Shown: piece by piece, positions 36,802 to 46,142 of the stretch
Position numbering within the stretch: the first letter of the stretch is position 1
Layout: every line of letters starts with the position of its first letter
Program-made: the position numbers and the translations under genes
From: Tabrizicola sp.
GTDB taxonomy: Bacteria; Pseudomonadota; Alphaproteobacteria; Rhodobacterales; Rhodobacteraceae
Direction of reading: 5' to 3'
DNA length: 64,000 nt
Assembly: GCF_030373185.1 (NCBI RefSeq)
Contig: NZ_JAUCZH010000003.1
Coordinates: 124,001-188,000 of the forward strand
Notes under the pieces: generated by a model
Seen by the model: only the letters and a program-made list of their open reading frames with translations
Database searches by the model: none
Told to the model about the DNA's origin: nothing

Positions 36802-39800
36802 ATGACCAATTATGACGCCGCATGGGTTGCCGCCGAAGAAGCCAAGCGCGCCTGGCTGGATGAGAACGGGCTTTACAAGACCGAGGATGAACATTCTTCC
36901 TGCGGCGTGGGTCTGGTGGTTTCGATCTCTGGCAAGCCCTCCCGCAAAGTGGTGGAAAGCGGCATCAATGCGCTGAAGGCGGTCTGGCACCGGGGCGCGG
37001 TGGATGCGGATGGCAAGACCGGTGACGGCGCGGGCATCCATGTGCAGATCCCGGTCAAGTTCTTCTATGACCAGGTGCGCCGCACGGGGCATGAGCCGGA
37101 TATCGCCAAGCTGATCGCCGTCGGTCAGGTCTTCCTGCCGCGCACCGATTTCGGCGCGCAGGAACGCTGCCGGACCATCGTCGAGGCCGAAGTGCTGCGG
37201 ATGGGGCATTACATCTACGGCTGGCGGCATGTGCCGGTGAACACCGAGGTTTTGGGCGACAAGGCCAATGCCACCCGCCCCGAGATCGAGCAGATCCTGA
37301 TCCGCTGCGACAAGGACATCGACGCCGAGGCCTTCGAGCGTGAACTTTACATCATCCGCCGCCGGATTGAGAAGGCGGCACTGGCCGCACATATTCAGGG
37401 GATGTATCTGTGCAGCCTGTCGTGCCGCAGTCTTATCTACAAGGGCATGATGCTGGCCGAGCAGGTGGCGGTCTTCTACCCCGACCTGATGGACGAACGC
37501 TTTGAGTCCGCCTTTGCGATCTATCACCAGCGCTACAGCACCAACACCTTCCCGCAGTGGTGGCTGGCGCAGCCCTTCCGCATGCTGGCCCATAACGGTG
37601 AGATCAACACACTGAAGGGCAACATCAACTGGATGAAATCCCACGAAATCCGGATGGCCTCGAACAACTTTGGCGACGCGGCCGAGGACATCAAGCCGAT
37701 CATCCCTTCGGGGACCAGTGACAGTGGCGCGCTGGATGCGGTGTTCGAAGTGCTGGTGCGCTCGGGTCGCAGCGCGCCCTTGGCCAAGACGATGCTGGTG
37801 CCGGAAGCCTGGTCAAAGGCCACGACCGACATGCCGCAGGCCTGGGCGGAAATGTATTCCTACTGCAACTCGGTGATCGAGCCTTGGGACGGGCCGGCGG
37901 CGCTGGCGATGACCGATGGCCGCTGGGTCTGCGGCGGGCTTGATCGCAACGGGTTGCGCCCGATGCGCTATGTGGTGACGGGCGACGGGATGCTGATTGC
38001 GGGGTCGGAAGCCGGAATGGTGCCGGTGGACGAAAGCACTGTCCGCGAAAAAGGCGCCCTGGGGCCGGGGCAGATGATTGCCGTCGATATGGCCGAGGGG
38101 CGGCTGTATCACGACGTTGAAATGAAAGACAAACTTGCCGCCGCTCAGCCCTATGGCCAGTGGATCGAGAAGGTTCTGGATCTGAACAGCCTGCTGCGGG
38201 ACGTGCCGGAGACCGCGAACTTTACCGGGTCGGACCTGCGCAAGCGCCAGATCGCGGCCGGCTTCACGGTGGAAGAACTGGAACAGGTTCTGGCCCCGAT
38301 GGCCGAGGACGGCAAGGAAATGGTCGCCTCGATGGGCGATGACACGCCGCCTGCGGTGCTGTCGAACATCTACCGCCCGCTAAGCCACTACTTCCGCCAG
38401 AACTTCAGCCAGGTGACAAACCCGCCGATCGACAGCTTGCGCGAAGGCCGGGTGATGAGCCTGAAGACCCGCTTCGGCAACCTGAAGAACGTGCTGGATG
38501 AATCCTCCAACCAGTCGGAAATTCTGGTGCTGGAAAGCCCGTTCATCGCGAACCGTGAGTTTGAGGTGATGGTCGAGCGTTTCGGCGATCAGGTGGCCTT
38601 CATCGACTGCACCTTCCCGGTCGGCCCGTCGCTGGATGACCTGCGGCAGGGGCTGGAACGGATCCGCGCCGAAGCCGAGGATGCGGTGCGGTCGGGTGCC
38701 GGGCAACTTGTCCTGACGGACGAACATCAGGGGCCGGAAAAGGTGGGGATGCCGATGATCCTTGCCACCTCGGCCATCCACAGCTGGCTGACGCGCAAGG
38801 GGCTGCGGACCTTCTGTTCCATCAACGTGCGGTCGGCGGAGTGCATTGACCCGCATTACTTTGCCGTGCTGATCGGGGCGGGGGCCACGACGGTAAACGC
38901 CTATCTGGCGCAGGATTCGATTGCGGACCGGATTGACCGTGGCCTTCTGGATGGCCCGCTGACCGATGCGATGCGGCGCTACCGTGATGCCATCGACGCG
39001 GGTCTGCTCAAGATCATGTCGAAGATGGGGATCAGCGTCATCTCCAGCTATCGCGGGGGCCTGAACTTTGAGGCGGTGGGTCTGTCCCGCGCCATGGTGG
39101 CGGAGTATTTCCCCGGCATGCAGTCGCGCATTTCCGGCATCGGTCTGACCGGCATCGAGCAGAAGCTGGAGGAAGTCCACGCCAAGGGCTGGCGCGGCGG
39201 GGCGGATGTGCTGCCGATTGGCGGCTTTTACAAGGCGCGGCGGTCGGGCGAAAAGCACGCATGGGAAGCGCAGACGATGCACATGCTGCAATCGGCCTGT
39301 GACCGGGCCAGCTATGATCTGTGGAAGCAGTATTCCGCTGCGATGCGGGCCAATCCGCCGATCCATCTGCGGGATTTGCTGGAGATCAAGACGCTGGGCA
39401 AGCCGGTGCCGATCGAGGAGGTGGAATCCATCACCTCGATCCGCAAGCGCTTCGTGACGCCCGGCATGTCGTTGGGGGCGCTGTCGCCTGAGGCGCACAA
39501 GACGCTGAACGTGGCGATGAACCGGATTGGGGCGAAGTCTGACTCGGGCGAGGGCGGCGAGGATCCGGCGCATTTCGTGCCAGAGCCGAACGGGGACAAC
39601 CCAAGCGCCAAGATCAAGCAGGTGGCATCCGGGCGCTTTGGCGTGACGGCGGAATACCTGAACGCCTGTGAGGAGCTGGAGATCAAGGTCGCCCAAGGGG
39701 CCAAGCCCGGCGAGGGCGGCCAACTGCCGGGGATGAAGGTCACGGCGCTGATCGCTCGGCTGCGGCACAGCACTCCGGGGGTCACACTGATCAGCCCGCC

Positions 39801-41340
39801 GCCGCACCACGATATCTATTCCATCGAAGACCTCGCGCAGCTGATCTACGACCTGAAGCAGATCAACCCGCGCGCCAAGGTGACGGTCAAGCTGGTGTCC
39901 TCCAGCGGTGTCGGGACGATTGCGGCGGGGGTGGCCAAGGCCAAGGCCGACGTGATCCTGATTTCGGGCCACAACGGCGGCACGGGGGCCAGCCCGGCGA
40001 CGTCGATCAAATACGCCGGCCTGCCGTGGGAAATGGGTCTGACCGAAGCGCATCAGGTTCTGGCGATGAACAACTTGCGCGAGCGGGTAACCTTGCGCAC
40101 CGATGGGGGCCTGCGCACGGGGCGGGATATCGTGATGGCGGCGATGCTGGGGGCCGAGGAATACGGCATCGGCACTGCGGCCCTGATCGCGATGGGCTGC
40201 ATCATGGTGCGTCAGTGCCAAAGCAACACCTGCCCGGTCGGCGTCTGCACCCAGAACGAGGCGCTGCGCCAGAAGTTCACCGGGTCGGCGGACAAGGTGG
40301 TGAACCTGATCACCTTCTACGCGCAGGAAGTGCGGGAAATCCTTGCCCAGATCGGTGCGCGGTCGATGGATGAGATCATCGGCCGGGCGGACCTTCTGAC
40401 GCAGGTTTCGCGCGGGGCGGCGAATCTTGATGACCTTGACCTCAACCCGATGCTGATTTCTGTCGATGGCGCGCAGCGGATCACCTATGACCGGTCCAAG
40501 CCGCGCAACGCGGTGCCGGACACGCTGGATGCCGATATCATCCGCGACGGCCACCGGTTCTTCGAGGATGGCGAGAAGATGCAGCTGTCCTATGCGGTCA
40601 GGAACACGCTGCGCACCATCGGGACGCGGGCATCCAGCCACATCGTCAAGAAGTTCGGCATGCGCAACGCGCTGCAACCCGACCATCTGACGGTGAAGCT
40701 GACCGGGTCTTGCGGGCAATCGCTGGGGGCGTTCAGTGTCCGGGGGCTGAAACTGGAAGTGCAAGGTGATGCCAACGATTATGTCGGCAAGGGCCTGTCG
40801 GGTGGGACCATCACCGTGCGGCCGCTGATGTCCTCGCCGCTGAAGGCCGAGGAGAACACGATCATCGGCAACACCGTGCTTTATGGTGCAACCGACGGGT
40901 TCCTGTTCGCCTCGGGTCGCGCCGGGGAGCGCTTTGCGGTGCGCAACTCGGGTGCCAGTGTGGTGGTCGAAGGCTGCGGATCCAACGGGTGTGAATACAT
41001 GACCGGTGGCGTTGCGGTGATCCTTGGCCGGATCGGCGCGAACTTTGGCGCCGGGATGACGGGCGGCATGGCCTATGTCTACGACCCGAAAGGCGTGGCC
41101 GAGGATTTCATGAACCTTGAATCGATCCTTCCTTGCGCTGTCGCTCATCCGCACTGGGAAATGCAGCTGAAAAGCCTGATCAGCCGCCATGTCGAGGAAA
41201 CCGGCAGCCGGATCGGGGAGCGTATTCTGGCAAACTGGGAGACCGAGCGGCTGAACTTCATTCAGGTCTGCCCAAAGGAAATGATCAGCCGCCTGCCCTA
41301 TCCCCTGAGCGACGAAGTGGCGAAAGTGCCGGCTGAATAG
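36802..41340 (+). CDS. gltB: glutamate synthase (NADPH) large subunit
   Basis: A 1512-residue GOGAT alpha subunit that makes two glutamates from glutamine and 2-oxoglutarate. The class II glutaminase nucleophile is Cys34 in EDEHSSCGVGLV, preceded by an N-terminal propeptide as in other bacterial GltB. The synthase domain has the FMN-binding GHNGGTGASPATSIKYAGLPWE and the 3Fe-4S cysteines CIMVRQCQSNTCPVGVC. The C-terminal beta-helix contains GCGSNGCEYMTGGVAVILG. The length is normal. It ends in a strong terminator. Confidence 0.98.
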   Translation: MTNYDAAWVAAEEAKRAWLDENGLYKTEDEHSSCGVGLVVSISGKPSRKVVESGINALKAVWHRGAVDADGKTGDGAGIHVQIPVKFFYDQVRRTGHEPDIAKLIAVGQVFLPRTDFGAQERCRTIVEAEVLRMGHYIYGWRHVPVNTEVLGDKANATRPEIEQILIRCDKDIDAEAFERELYIIRRRIEKAALAAHIQGMYLCSLSCRSLIYKGMMLAEQVAVFYPDLMDERFESAFAIYHQRYSTNTFPQWWLAQPFRMLAHNGEINTLKGNINWMKSHEIRMASNNFGDAAEDIKPIIPSGTSDSGALDAVFEVLVRSGRSAPLAKTMLVPEAWSKATTDMPQAWAEMYSYCNSVIEPWDGPAALAMTDGRWVCGGLDRNGLRPMRYVVTGDGMLIAGSEAGMVPVDESTVREKGALGPGQMIAVDMAEGRLYHDVEMKDKLAAAQPYGQWIEKVLDLNSLLRDVPETANFTGSDLRKRQIAAGFTVEELEQVLAPMAEDGKEMVASMGDDTPPAVLSNIYRPLSHYFRQNFSQVTNPPIDSLREGRVMSLKTRFGNLKNVLDESSNQSEILVLESPFIANREFEVMVERFGDQVAFIDCTFPVGPSLDDLRQGLERIRAEAEDAVRSGAGQLVLTDEHQGPEKVGMPMILATSAIHSWLTRKGLRTFCSINVRSAECIDPHYFAVLIGAGATTVNAYLAQDSIADRIDRGLLDGPLTDAMRRYRDAIDAGLLKIMSKMGISVISSYRGGLNFEAVGLSRAMVAEYFPGMQSRISGIGLTGIEQKLEEVHAKGWRGGADVLPIGGFYKARRSGEKHAWEAQTMHMLQSACDRASYDLWKQYSAAMRANPPIHLRDLLEIKTLGKPVPIEEVESITSIRKRFVTPGMSLGALSPEAHKTLNVAMNRIGAKSDSGEGGEDPAHFVPEPNGDNPSAKIKQVASGRFGVTAEYLNACEELEIKVAQGAKPGEGGQLPGMKVTALIARLRHSTPGVTLISPPPHHDIYSIEDLAQLIYDLKQINPRAKVTVKLVSSSGVGTIAAGVAKAKADVILISGHNGGTGASPATSIKYAGLPWEMGLTEAHQVLAMNNLRERVTLRTDGGLRTGRDIVMAAMLGAEEYGIGTAALIAMGCIMVRQCQSNTCPVGVCTQNEALRQKFTGSADKVVNLITFYAQEVREILAQIGARSMDEIIGRADLLTQVSRGAANLDDLDLNPMLISVDGAQRITYDRSKPRNAVPDTLDADIIRDGHRFFEDGEKMQLSYAVRNTLRTIGTRASSHIVKKFGMRNALQPDHLTVKLTGSCGQSLGAFSVRGLKLEVQGDANDYVGKGLSGGTITVRPLMSSPLKAEENTIIGNTVLYGATDGFLFASGRAGERFAVRNSGASVVVEGCGSNGCEYMTGGVAVILGRIGANFGAGMTGGMAYVYDPKGVAEDFMNLESILPCAVAHPHWEMQLKSLISRHVEETGSRIGERILANWETERLNFIQVCPKEMISRLPYPLSDEVAKVPAE

Positions 41341-41378
41341 GAATCGTCTGCTCAAACCGCTTTGGATGTGCTAATGAA

Positions 41379-41410
41379 GGGCCGTCGTATGTTGCGGCGG
41401 CCCGTTTTTT
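41379..41410 (+). terminator. rho-independent terminator after gltB
   Basis: GGGCCGTCG and CGGCGGCCC form a 9-bp stem (one G-T) with a 7-nt loop, followed by GTTTTTT, 38 bp past the gltB stop. Confidence 0.85.
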
Positions 41411-41421
41411 CGGAGTGAGCC

Positions 41422-41958
41422 ATGTCTGACCTGATCATCGTCGCCTTCCCGGATGAAGCCACCGCATTTGCCGCAGGCAAGGCTCTGGTCGCGCTGCAAA
41501 AGCAGTATCTGATCGAAATGGAAGATGTGGTTGTGGTCACCCGCAATGAAAACGGCGACGTCGCGCTGCACCAGTCGGTCAACCTGATTACAGGCGGGGC
41601 GATTGGTGGCGGCCTGTGGGGAACGCTGATCGGGCTTTTGTTCCTGAACCCGGTGGTCGGTGCGGCGGTGGGTGCAGGCGCCGGGGCGCTGGCGGGCAAG
41701 TTCGCCGACATCGGCATTGATGACGGCTTTCTGCGCGACATCGGGCAAAGCCTTGACAAGGGCGGGGCTGCGGTGGGGATGCTGGTGCGCAAGATCACAA
41801 CTGACAAGGTGATGGAGCATCTGGAGCCTTTCCGTGAAAAAGGCCAGGTAATCCACACCTCACTCAGCCACGAGGCAGAGGCGCAGCTGAAAGCGTTTCT
41901 TGAAAAGATCCCACCGATGCACTTGCCGCAGGATCAGCTTGGCGGCGGGCGGAAGTGA
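41422..41958 (+). CDS. DUF1269-type membrane-associated protein
   Basis: A 178-residue protein of the DUF1269 kind. The N-terminal ~50 residues form a ferredoxin-like half (LIIVAFPDEATAFAAGKALVAL). Next is a Gly/Ala-rich hydrophobic stretch, GGAIGGGLWGTLIGLLFLNPVVGAAVGAGAGALAGKF, with a glycine-zipper look, then a C-terminal domain. Function unknown; members are often stress-related. GGAG lies about 6 bp before ATG 41422. It starts just beyond the gltB terminator, so it is probably transcribed from its own promoter or by read-through. Confidence 0.75.
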   Translation: MSDLIIVAFPDEATAFAAGKALVALQKQYLIEMEDVVVVTRNENGDVALHQSVNLITGGAIGGGLWGTLIGLLFLNPVVGAAVGAGAGALAGKFADIGIDDGFLRDIGQSLDKGGAAVGMLVRKITTDKVMEHLEPFREKGQVIHTSLSHEAEAQLKAFLEKIPPMHLPQDQLGGGRK

Positions 41959-42006
41959 CGGCCCGCAGGCTTGACGCCGCGCGCCGGGCCGCGTCTATGG
42001 TCGCCC

Positions 42007-42774
42007 ATGGCCGAGAAAAGCGCTGACGAAATGACCGGAAAACCCGCCCCGGCGGCGCGAAAGCGCAAGCCGAAGGTCAAGGCGGCACCGCCGCCAAAAC
42101 CGCGGCTGTGGCGGGTGGCGGCGAAATGGGCCGGGCGGGTTATTGGCGGGATTGCGGCGGTCTATGCCTTTCTGATCCTGCTGTTCAGCTTTGTCCCTCC
42201 GCCGATCAACTTCTACCAACTGGGTGAGGTCTGGCGGCTGGGCGGGATCGAGAAGGACTGGGTAAGCTGGGAAGAAATCGCCCCGGTCATGGGCCGGTCC
42301 GCCGTGGCGGCGGAAGATGCGAACTTCTGCAACCACTGGGGCTTTGACATGGCCGCGATCCGCGCCGCGATTGATGCCGGGGGCAATCGGGGGGCTTCGA
42401 CGATCAGTCAGCAGGTGGTCAAGAACGTCTTCCTCTGGCACGGACGCAGCTATCCCCGAAAGGCGATGGAGGCGGTGCTGACCCCGGTAGTGGAACTGAT
42501 GTGGTCAAAGCAGCGTATTCTTGAGGTCTATCTGAACGTGGCCGAATTTGACGAAGGCGTCTTTGGCGTGCAGGCCGCCGCACGGCATTACTTCGATGTG
42601 GATGCACGGAACCTGAGCGCGCTTCAGGCGGCGCGGCTGGCGGCGATCCTGCCGGACCCGAAGGGGCGCAGCGCATCGCAGCCGTCAAACTTCGTGCGCA
42701 ACCGGACGCGGGCGATCATGTCAGGCGCGGAAACCATCGCGGCAGACGGCCGTTCCGCCTGTTTCGAAGGCTGA
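42007..42774 (+). CDS. mtgA: monofunctional biosynthetic peptidoglycan transglycosylase
   Basis: A 255-residue GT51 glycosyltransferase that polymerises lipid II. A polar Pro/Lys-rich cytoplasmic tail is followed by one membrane helix (IGGIAAVYAFLILLFSFV). The catalytic Glu is in AVAAEDANFCNHWGFD, and GNRGASTISQQVVKNVFLW, KAMEAVLTPVVELMWSKQRILEVYLNVAEF are the other family motifs. ATG at 42007 is preferred over the upstream TTG at 41971. It works in the periplasm on cell-wall strands. Confidence 0.94.
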   Translation: MAEKSADEMTGKPAPAARKRKPKVKAAPPPKPRLWRVAAKWAGRVIGGIAAVYAFLILLFSFVPPPINFYQLGEVWRLGGIEKDWVSWEEIAPVMGRSAVAAEDANFCNHWGFDMAAIRAAIDAGGNRGASTISQQVVKNVFLWHGRSYPRKAMEAVLTPVVELMWSKQRILEVYLNVAEFDEGVFGVQAAARHYFDVDARNLSALQAARLAAILPDPKGRSASQPSNFVRNRTRAIMSGAETIAADGRSACFEG

Positions 42775-42844
42775 AAGGCTGCCGGGGATTGAATTTTCGG
42801 GACCGTCACGGCAATGAGAGTGGAAGCCCGGAGGCCGCTGCCCG

Positions 42845-43522
42845 ATGAACCGCCCCAGCAACCGCTTGTATCATGTTCCCCTGTCCCCCTTCTGCCGCAA
42901 GGTGCGCCTGACGCTGGCCGAGAAGAAGATCGAGGTGGAGCTGGTTGAAGAGCGATATTGGGAACCCTCGCCCGATTTCCTGCGCCGCAACCCGGCCGGG
43001 AAGGTGCCGATCCTGAAGATGGGGACGCGCACGATGAGCGAAAGTCAGGCGATTTGCGAATATCTTGAGGATGTGGCCCCCGAGCCGCCGCTGATGCCCA
43101 AGAACCCTGACGGGCGATACGAGGTGCGCCGACTGTGCGCCTGGTTCGACGACAAGTTCCACCACGAGGTAACCTCGAAGCTCTTGTATGAGCGGGTGAA
43201 CAAGAAAGTCACCGGGCAGGGCTACCCGGATTCAAAGAACGTCAAGCTGGGGTCGTCGCGGATCAAGTATCATCTTGATTACATGGCCTGGCTTCTGGAT
43301 CAGCGGCGCTGGCTGGCCGGGGATGTGATGACGCTGGCCGATTTCACCGCCGCAGCACATCTCAGCTGTCTGGATTACATCAGCGATGTCGACTGGAACC
43401 GGCATGCCGTATTGAAGGACTGGTATGCCAAGATCAAATCGCGGCCCAGTTTCCGACCTTTGCTGGCTGACCAGATCTCGGGCTTTCCGCCATCGGCGCA
43501 TTATGCCGATCTGGATTTCTGA
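42845..43522 (+). CDS. fzlA: GST-fold cell division protein, FzlA-like
   Basis: A 225-residue glutathione-S-transferase-fold protein. The thioredoxin half starts YHVPLSPFCRKVRLTLAEKKIEVELVEE with NPAGKVPIL. The helical half contains MTLADFTAAAHLSCLDYISDVDW and ends in KSRPSFRPLLADQISGFPP. In Caulobacter the homologous FzlA binds FtsZ, curves protofilaments and is needed for constriction without a demonstrated GST activity. The C-terminal block matches that alphaproteobacterial group better than detoxifying GSTs, from memory. It lies 70 bp after mtgA. Confidence 0.7.
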   Translation: MNRPSNRLYHVPLSPFCRKVRLTLAEKKIEVELVEERYWEPSPDFLRRNPAGKVPILKMGTRTMSESQAICEYLEDVAPEPPLMPKNPDGRYEVRRLCAWFDDKFHHEVTSKLLYERVNKKVTGQGYPDSKNVKLGSSRIKYHLDYMAWLLDQRRWLAGDVMTLADFTAAAHLSCLDYISDVDWNRHAVLKDWYAKIKSRPSFRPLLADQISGFPPSAHYADLDF

Positions 43523-43618
43523 TCCCGACGCCCGGGGCGCTGCCCCCAGCCAATCGGTTTCTCGAACCGATGGCGAAACCGACAGGCTACCCGGAGTATT
43601 TGCAAAAAGAGCAAGCCC

Positions 43619-44683
43619 ATGAGCGGTTTGAAGAACCAACTGGTGGCGCGGGCGCTTGAGGAGGGGTTCTCGAAAGTCGGGGTTTGCCGGCCGGACGCCG
43701 TGCCAGAGGCGGCAGCGCGGTTGCGCGCCTTTCTGGCCGAGGGGCGGCACGGGCAGATGGCCTGGATGGAGGAACGCGAGGGTTGGCGCGGGAACCCGGC
43801 GGCGCTGTGGCCCGAGGCTCGGTCGGTTGTGATGCTGGCCGAGGCCTATACGCCAGAGGTCGATCCGATGGCGGGGCTGGCGCAGCCGGACCGGGGGGTG
43901 ATTTCGGTCTATGCGCAGGGAAAGGATTACCATGATCTTTTGAAGCGGCGGCTGAAGCGGTTGGGGCGTTGGATGATCGAAGCCGGTGGCGGTGAGATCA
44001 AGGTGTTCGTCGATACCGCGCCAGTGATGGAAAAGCCCCTGGCGCAGGCGGCGGGGCTGGGCTGGCAGGGCAAGCATACCAACCTTCTGGGCCGCGATCT
44101 GGGGAACTGGGTGTTTCTGGGGGCGATCTTCACCACGCTGGATCTGACCCCGGATGCAGCCGAGGTATCGCATTGCGGCAGTTGCACCGCCTGTCTGGAC
44201 ATCTGCCCGACGCGTGCCTTTCCCGCGCCCTATCAACTGGATGCGCGGCGGTGCATTTCCTATCTGACGATCGAGCACAAGGGGCCGGTTGACCTTGAGT
44301 TGCGGGGTCTGCTGGGCAACCGGATCTATGGCTGCGACGATTGCCTTGCCGTCTGCCCGTGGAACAAGTTTGCGGTCGCGGCGCGCGAGGTGGGGTATCA
44401 GCCGCGCCTGGGCTTGCCGGAACTGGCCGAGCTTGCCGCCCTGGATGACGCCGGATTCCGGGCGCGGTTCGCCGGCAGTCCCATCAAGCGGATCGGGCGC
44501 GACCGTTTCGTGCGGAATGTGCTTTATGCAATCGGGAACTCGGGCCATGCGGCGCTGATCCCGGCTGTGACGGCGCGGTTGGATGATGCCGACCCGGTTG
44601 TTGCCGAAGCCGCAGCCTGGGCCATTGGCCGTATTTCGCAGTTGCAGGACGAAGGCATAGGGACTGGCGGCGAATCATGCTAA
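43619..44683 (+). CDS. queG: epoxyqueuosine reductase
   Basis: A 354-residue cobalamin and [4Fe-4S] enzyme that reduces epoxyqueuosine to queuosine at tRNA wobble position 34. The N-terminal DUF1730 portion includes [19 protein letters not shown]. The ferredoxin-like cluster motifs are [30 protein letters not shown] and [15 protein letters not shown]. The C-terminal HEAT-like tail ends near [22 protein letters not shown] precedes ATG 43619. The short region before it carries CCGGAGTATTTGC, a motif that recurs in Rhodobacterales intergenic regions. Confidence 0.95.
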   Translation: MSGLKNQLVARALEEGFSKVGVCRPDAVPEAAARLRAFLAEGRHGQMAWMEEREGWRGNPAALWPEARSVVMLAEAYTPEVDPMAGLAQPDRGVISVYAQGKDYHDLLKRRLKRLGRWMIEAGGGEIKVFVDTAPVMEKPLAQAAGLGWQGKHTNLLGRDLGNWVFLGAIFTTLDLTPDAAEVSHCGSCTACLDICPTRAFPAPYQLDARRCISYLTIEHKGPVDLELRGLLGNRIYGCDDCLAVCPWNKFAVAAREVGYQPRLGLPELAELAALDDAGFRARFAGSPIKRIGRDRFVRNVLYAIGNSGHAALIPAVTARLDDADPVVAEAAAWAIGRISQLQDEGIGTGGESC

Positions 44684-44714
44684 TGTCGACATCCACCAAC
44701 GGGAGAGCATGACC

Positions 44715-44882
44715 ATGAGCAAGCATCTGGCGGATCATCGGAAGGCCACCACTGGCAGCCGCGTGAAGCATTTCCTGCGTTTGGCGCGCAGCCGGAGAGA
44801 GACCTGGCACAGGCCGCATGCGGCGTCGGGCAGGGGGCGGGTGGCCCAGTTTCTGCGGATCGCGCGGGGTCGGACCGCTTGA
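44715..44882 (+). CDS. 55-aa basic protein with an internal 13-residue repeat
   Basis: A small ORF starting ATG 44715; GGGAGA lies 8 bp upstream, while ATG 44709 would leave only 2 bp. The protein is strongly basic (Arg/His/Lys-rich). It contains SRVKHFLRLARSR at 15-27 and GRVAQFLRIARGR at 41-53, an evident tandem duplication spaced by 26 residues. There is no signal peptide, Cys or known domain that I recognise. The amphipathic repeats could bind nucleic acid, ribosome or membrane; this is a guess. It sits between queG and a glycosyltransferase-like gene. A coding role is inferred from the good Shine-Dalgarno sequence and the duplication. Confidence 0.55.
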   Translation: MSKHLADHRKATTGSRVKHFLRLARSRRETWHRPHAASGRGRVAQFLRIARGRTA

Positions 44883-44886
44883 TTTT

Positions 44887-44921
44887 CAGGGTTTGAACCC
44901 TGCAAGAAGCCCGGGGGGCTT
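44887..44921. terminator. two adjacent hairpins after the small basic gene
   Basis: CAGGGTT-TG-AACCCTG at 44887-44902 is a perfect inverted repeat. AAGCCC-GGG-GGGCTT at 44907-44921 follows immediately. No run of T beyond two. They begin 5 bp after the stop at 44882 and probably end that transcript. The rest of the gap to 45123 shows no gene. Confidence 0.4.
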
Positions 44922-45123
44922 TGCTGGTCGCGTGCGGTTGGAAATGTCACTTGCGGGCGTTCAGGCATCTATGCCACTTGTATTGCCAGCTTTTATTTAC
45001 TGACGGGCAAGATGTGCTGAGCGAAGAAGCGACCCACAAACTGGCGGTTCAGCCTGCTTGCAAGCTTCGTTTGCCATATGCGCACCTGACAGGTCTCCCG
45101 GATGATATGCGGGGGCCGGAGCG

Positions 45124-46074
45124 GTGACGCAAAAGCCGCGCCTGACCTTCATCTACATCGCTGAAGGGCCTGAATACCAGTTCATGGCCGTCCATCTGCT
45201 TGCGTCGTTGCGCGAGCATTTTCCGAAGGATGTCCGGGCAATCGGCTATTGCCCCGAGCATACCTTCGATCAGATCCATCCCGGCGTCCTGAAGGCGCAT
45301 GAGTTGATGGGTGCCGAGATCCGGCCGATGCGCACCGAAGGGATGTGGGATACGCCCTATGGGCATGGCAACAAGATCCTTGCCGCGCTTCAGCCGCGCG
45401 ACAGTGAGTATTCGGCCTTCGTTGACAGCGATGTGCTGTTCTTGAAATCGAATTCGCCCGAGGAATTGATCAGCCCCGGCAAGGTTTCCTGTTCGATGGC
45501 AGCCTCGATGCTGTGGGCGCCGCAGACGATCTGGGATGATGTCTATGGCGCTTTCGACATGCCGGTTCCCGAAGAACGGCTGCGGCTGATGCGGGATCGG
45601 CGGAAGGCCGTTGTACCCTATTTCAGTTCGGGGCTGGTGGTGTTTCCGGAAGGACCGGTCGATGGCAAACGGTTCGCGGATGTCTGGTATGACACCGCGC
45701 GTATCTTGGACCGGGTAGAGGAAATTCCGAAGCGGCGGCCCTATCTTGACCAGATTTCCCTGCCGCTGGCGATCCGCCGCGCCGGGCTTGATGTGAATAT
45801 CCTGCCCGAAGAACAGCACTATATTCTTGGTGGTGTCCTGCGTGGTCGTCCGCTGCCCGAGGATCGGGATATCCGCACCATCCACTATCGCGGGACAAAG
45901 ATTCTGGATGAGGTCGGGAAGCTGCCCTATGCGCGGAAAATGCTGAAGCGGCATACCGGCAGTCGCTATGTCCGCCGACTGGCGCCAGAGACTGCAACCG
46001 AGGATTCCGTATCTGCGGACGGTATTGCTGATACAGGCTTGGCCGAGGGCGGGATTACCGACACGGAAAGCTGA
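45124..46074 (+). CDS. glycosyltransferase-like protein (GT-A fold, DxD)
   Basis: A 316-residue protein resembling nucleotide-diphospho-sugar transferases. The DxD-type metal motif is YSAFVDSDVLFL (DSD at 101-103), preceded by PYGHGNKILAAL and followed by a conserved PYFSSGLVVFPEG, which are typical of GT8-like folds. The last ~30 residues are acidic and repetitive (SVSADGIADTGLAEGGITDT) and look like an added tail. Start GTG at 45124. No polysaccharide cluster surrounds it, so the acceptor is unknown. A likely terminator follows. Confidence 0.65.
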   Translation: MTQKPRLTFIYIAEGPEYQFMAVHLLASLREHFPKDVRAIGYCPEHTFDQIHPGVLKAHELMGAEIRPMRTEGMWDTPYGHGNKILAALQPRDSEYSAFVDSDVLFLKSNSPEELISPGKVSCSMAASMLWAPQTIWDDVYGAFDMPVPEERLRLMRDRRKAVVPYFSSGLVVFPEGPVDGKRFADVWYDTARILDRVEEIPKRRPYLDQISLPLAIRRAGLDVNILPEEQHYILGGVLRGRPLPEDRDIRTIHYRGTKILDEVGKLPYARKMLKRHTGSRYVRRLAPETATEDSVSADGIADTGLAEGGITDTES

Positions 46075-46102
46075 ACCCTGCGCGGCCGTTCCTCTGGGCG
46101 GC

Positions 46103-46132
46103 GCCGGACCCGACAGGGACCGGCCGTTCTTT
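46103..46132. terminator. hairpin between glycosyltransferase-like gene and ilvE
   Basis: GCCGGACCC-GACA-GGGACCGGC is a 9-bp stem with one A-A mismatch, followed by CGTTCTTTT on the plus strand. It suits termination of the rightward gene. Confidence 0.55.
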
Positions 46133-46142
46133 TGCGGCCTGA

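Noticed and set aside
38380-41355. 991-aa minus-strand open frame across gltB
   Set aside because: Antisense shadow of the well-supported gltB; no recognisable motifs.
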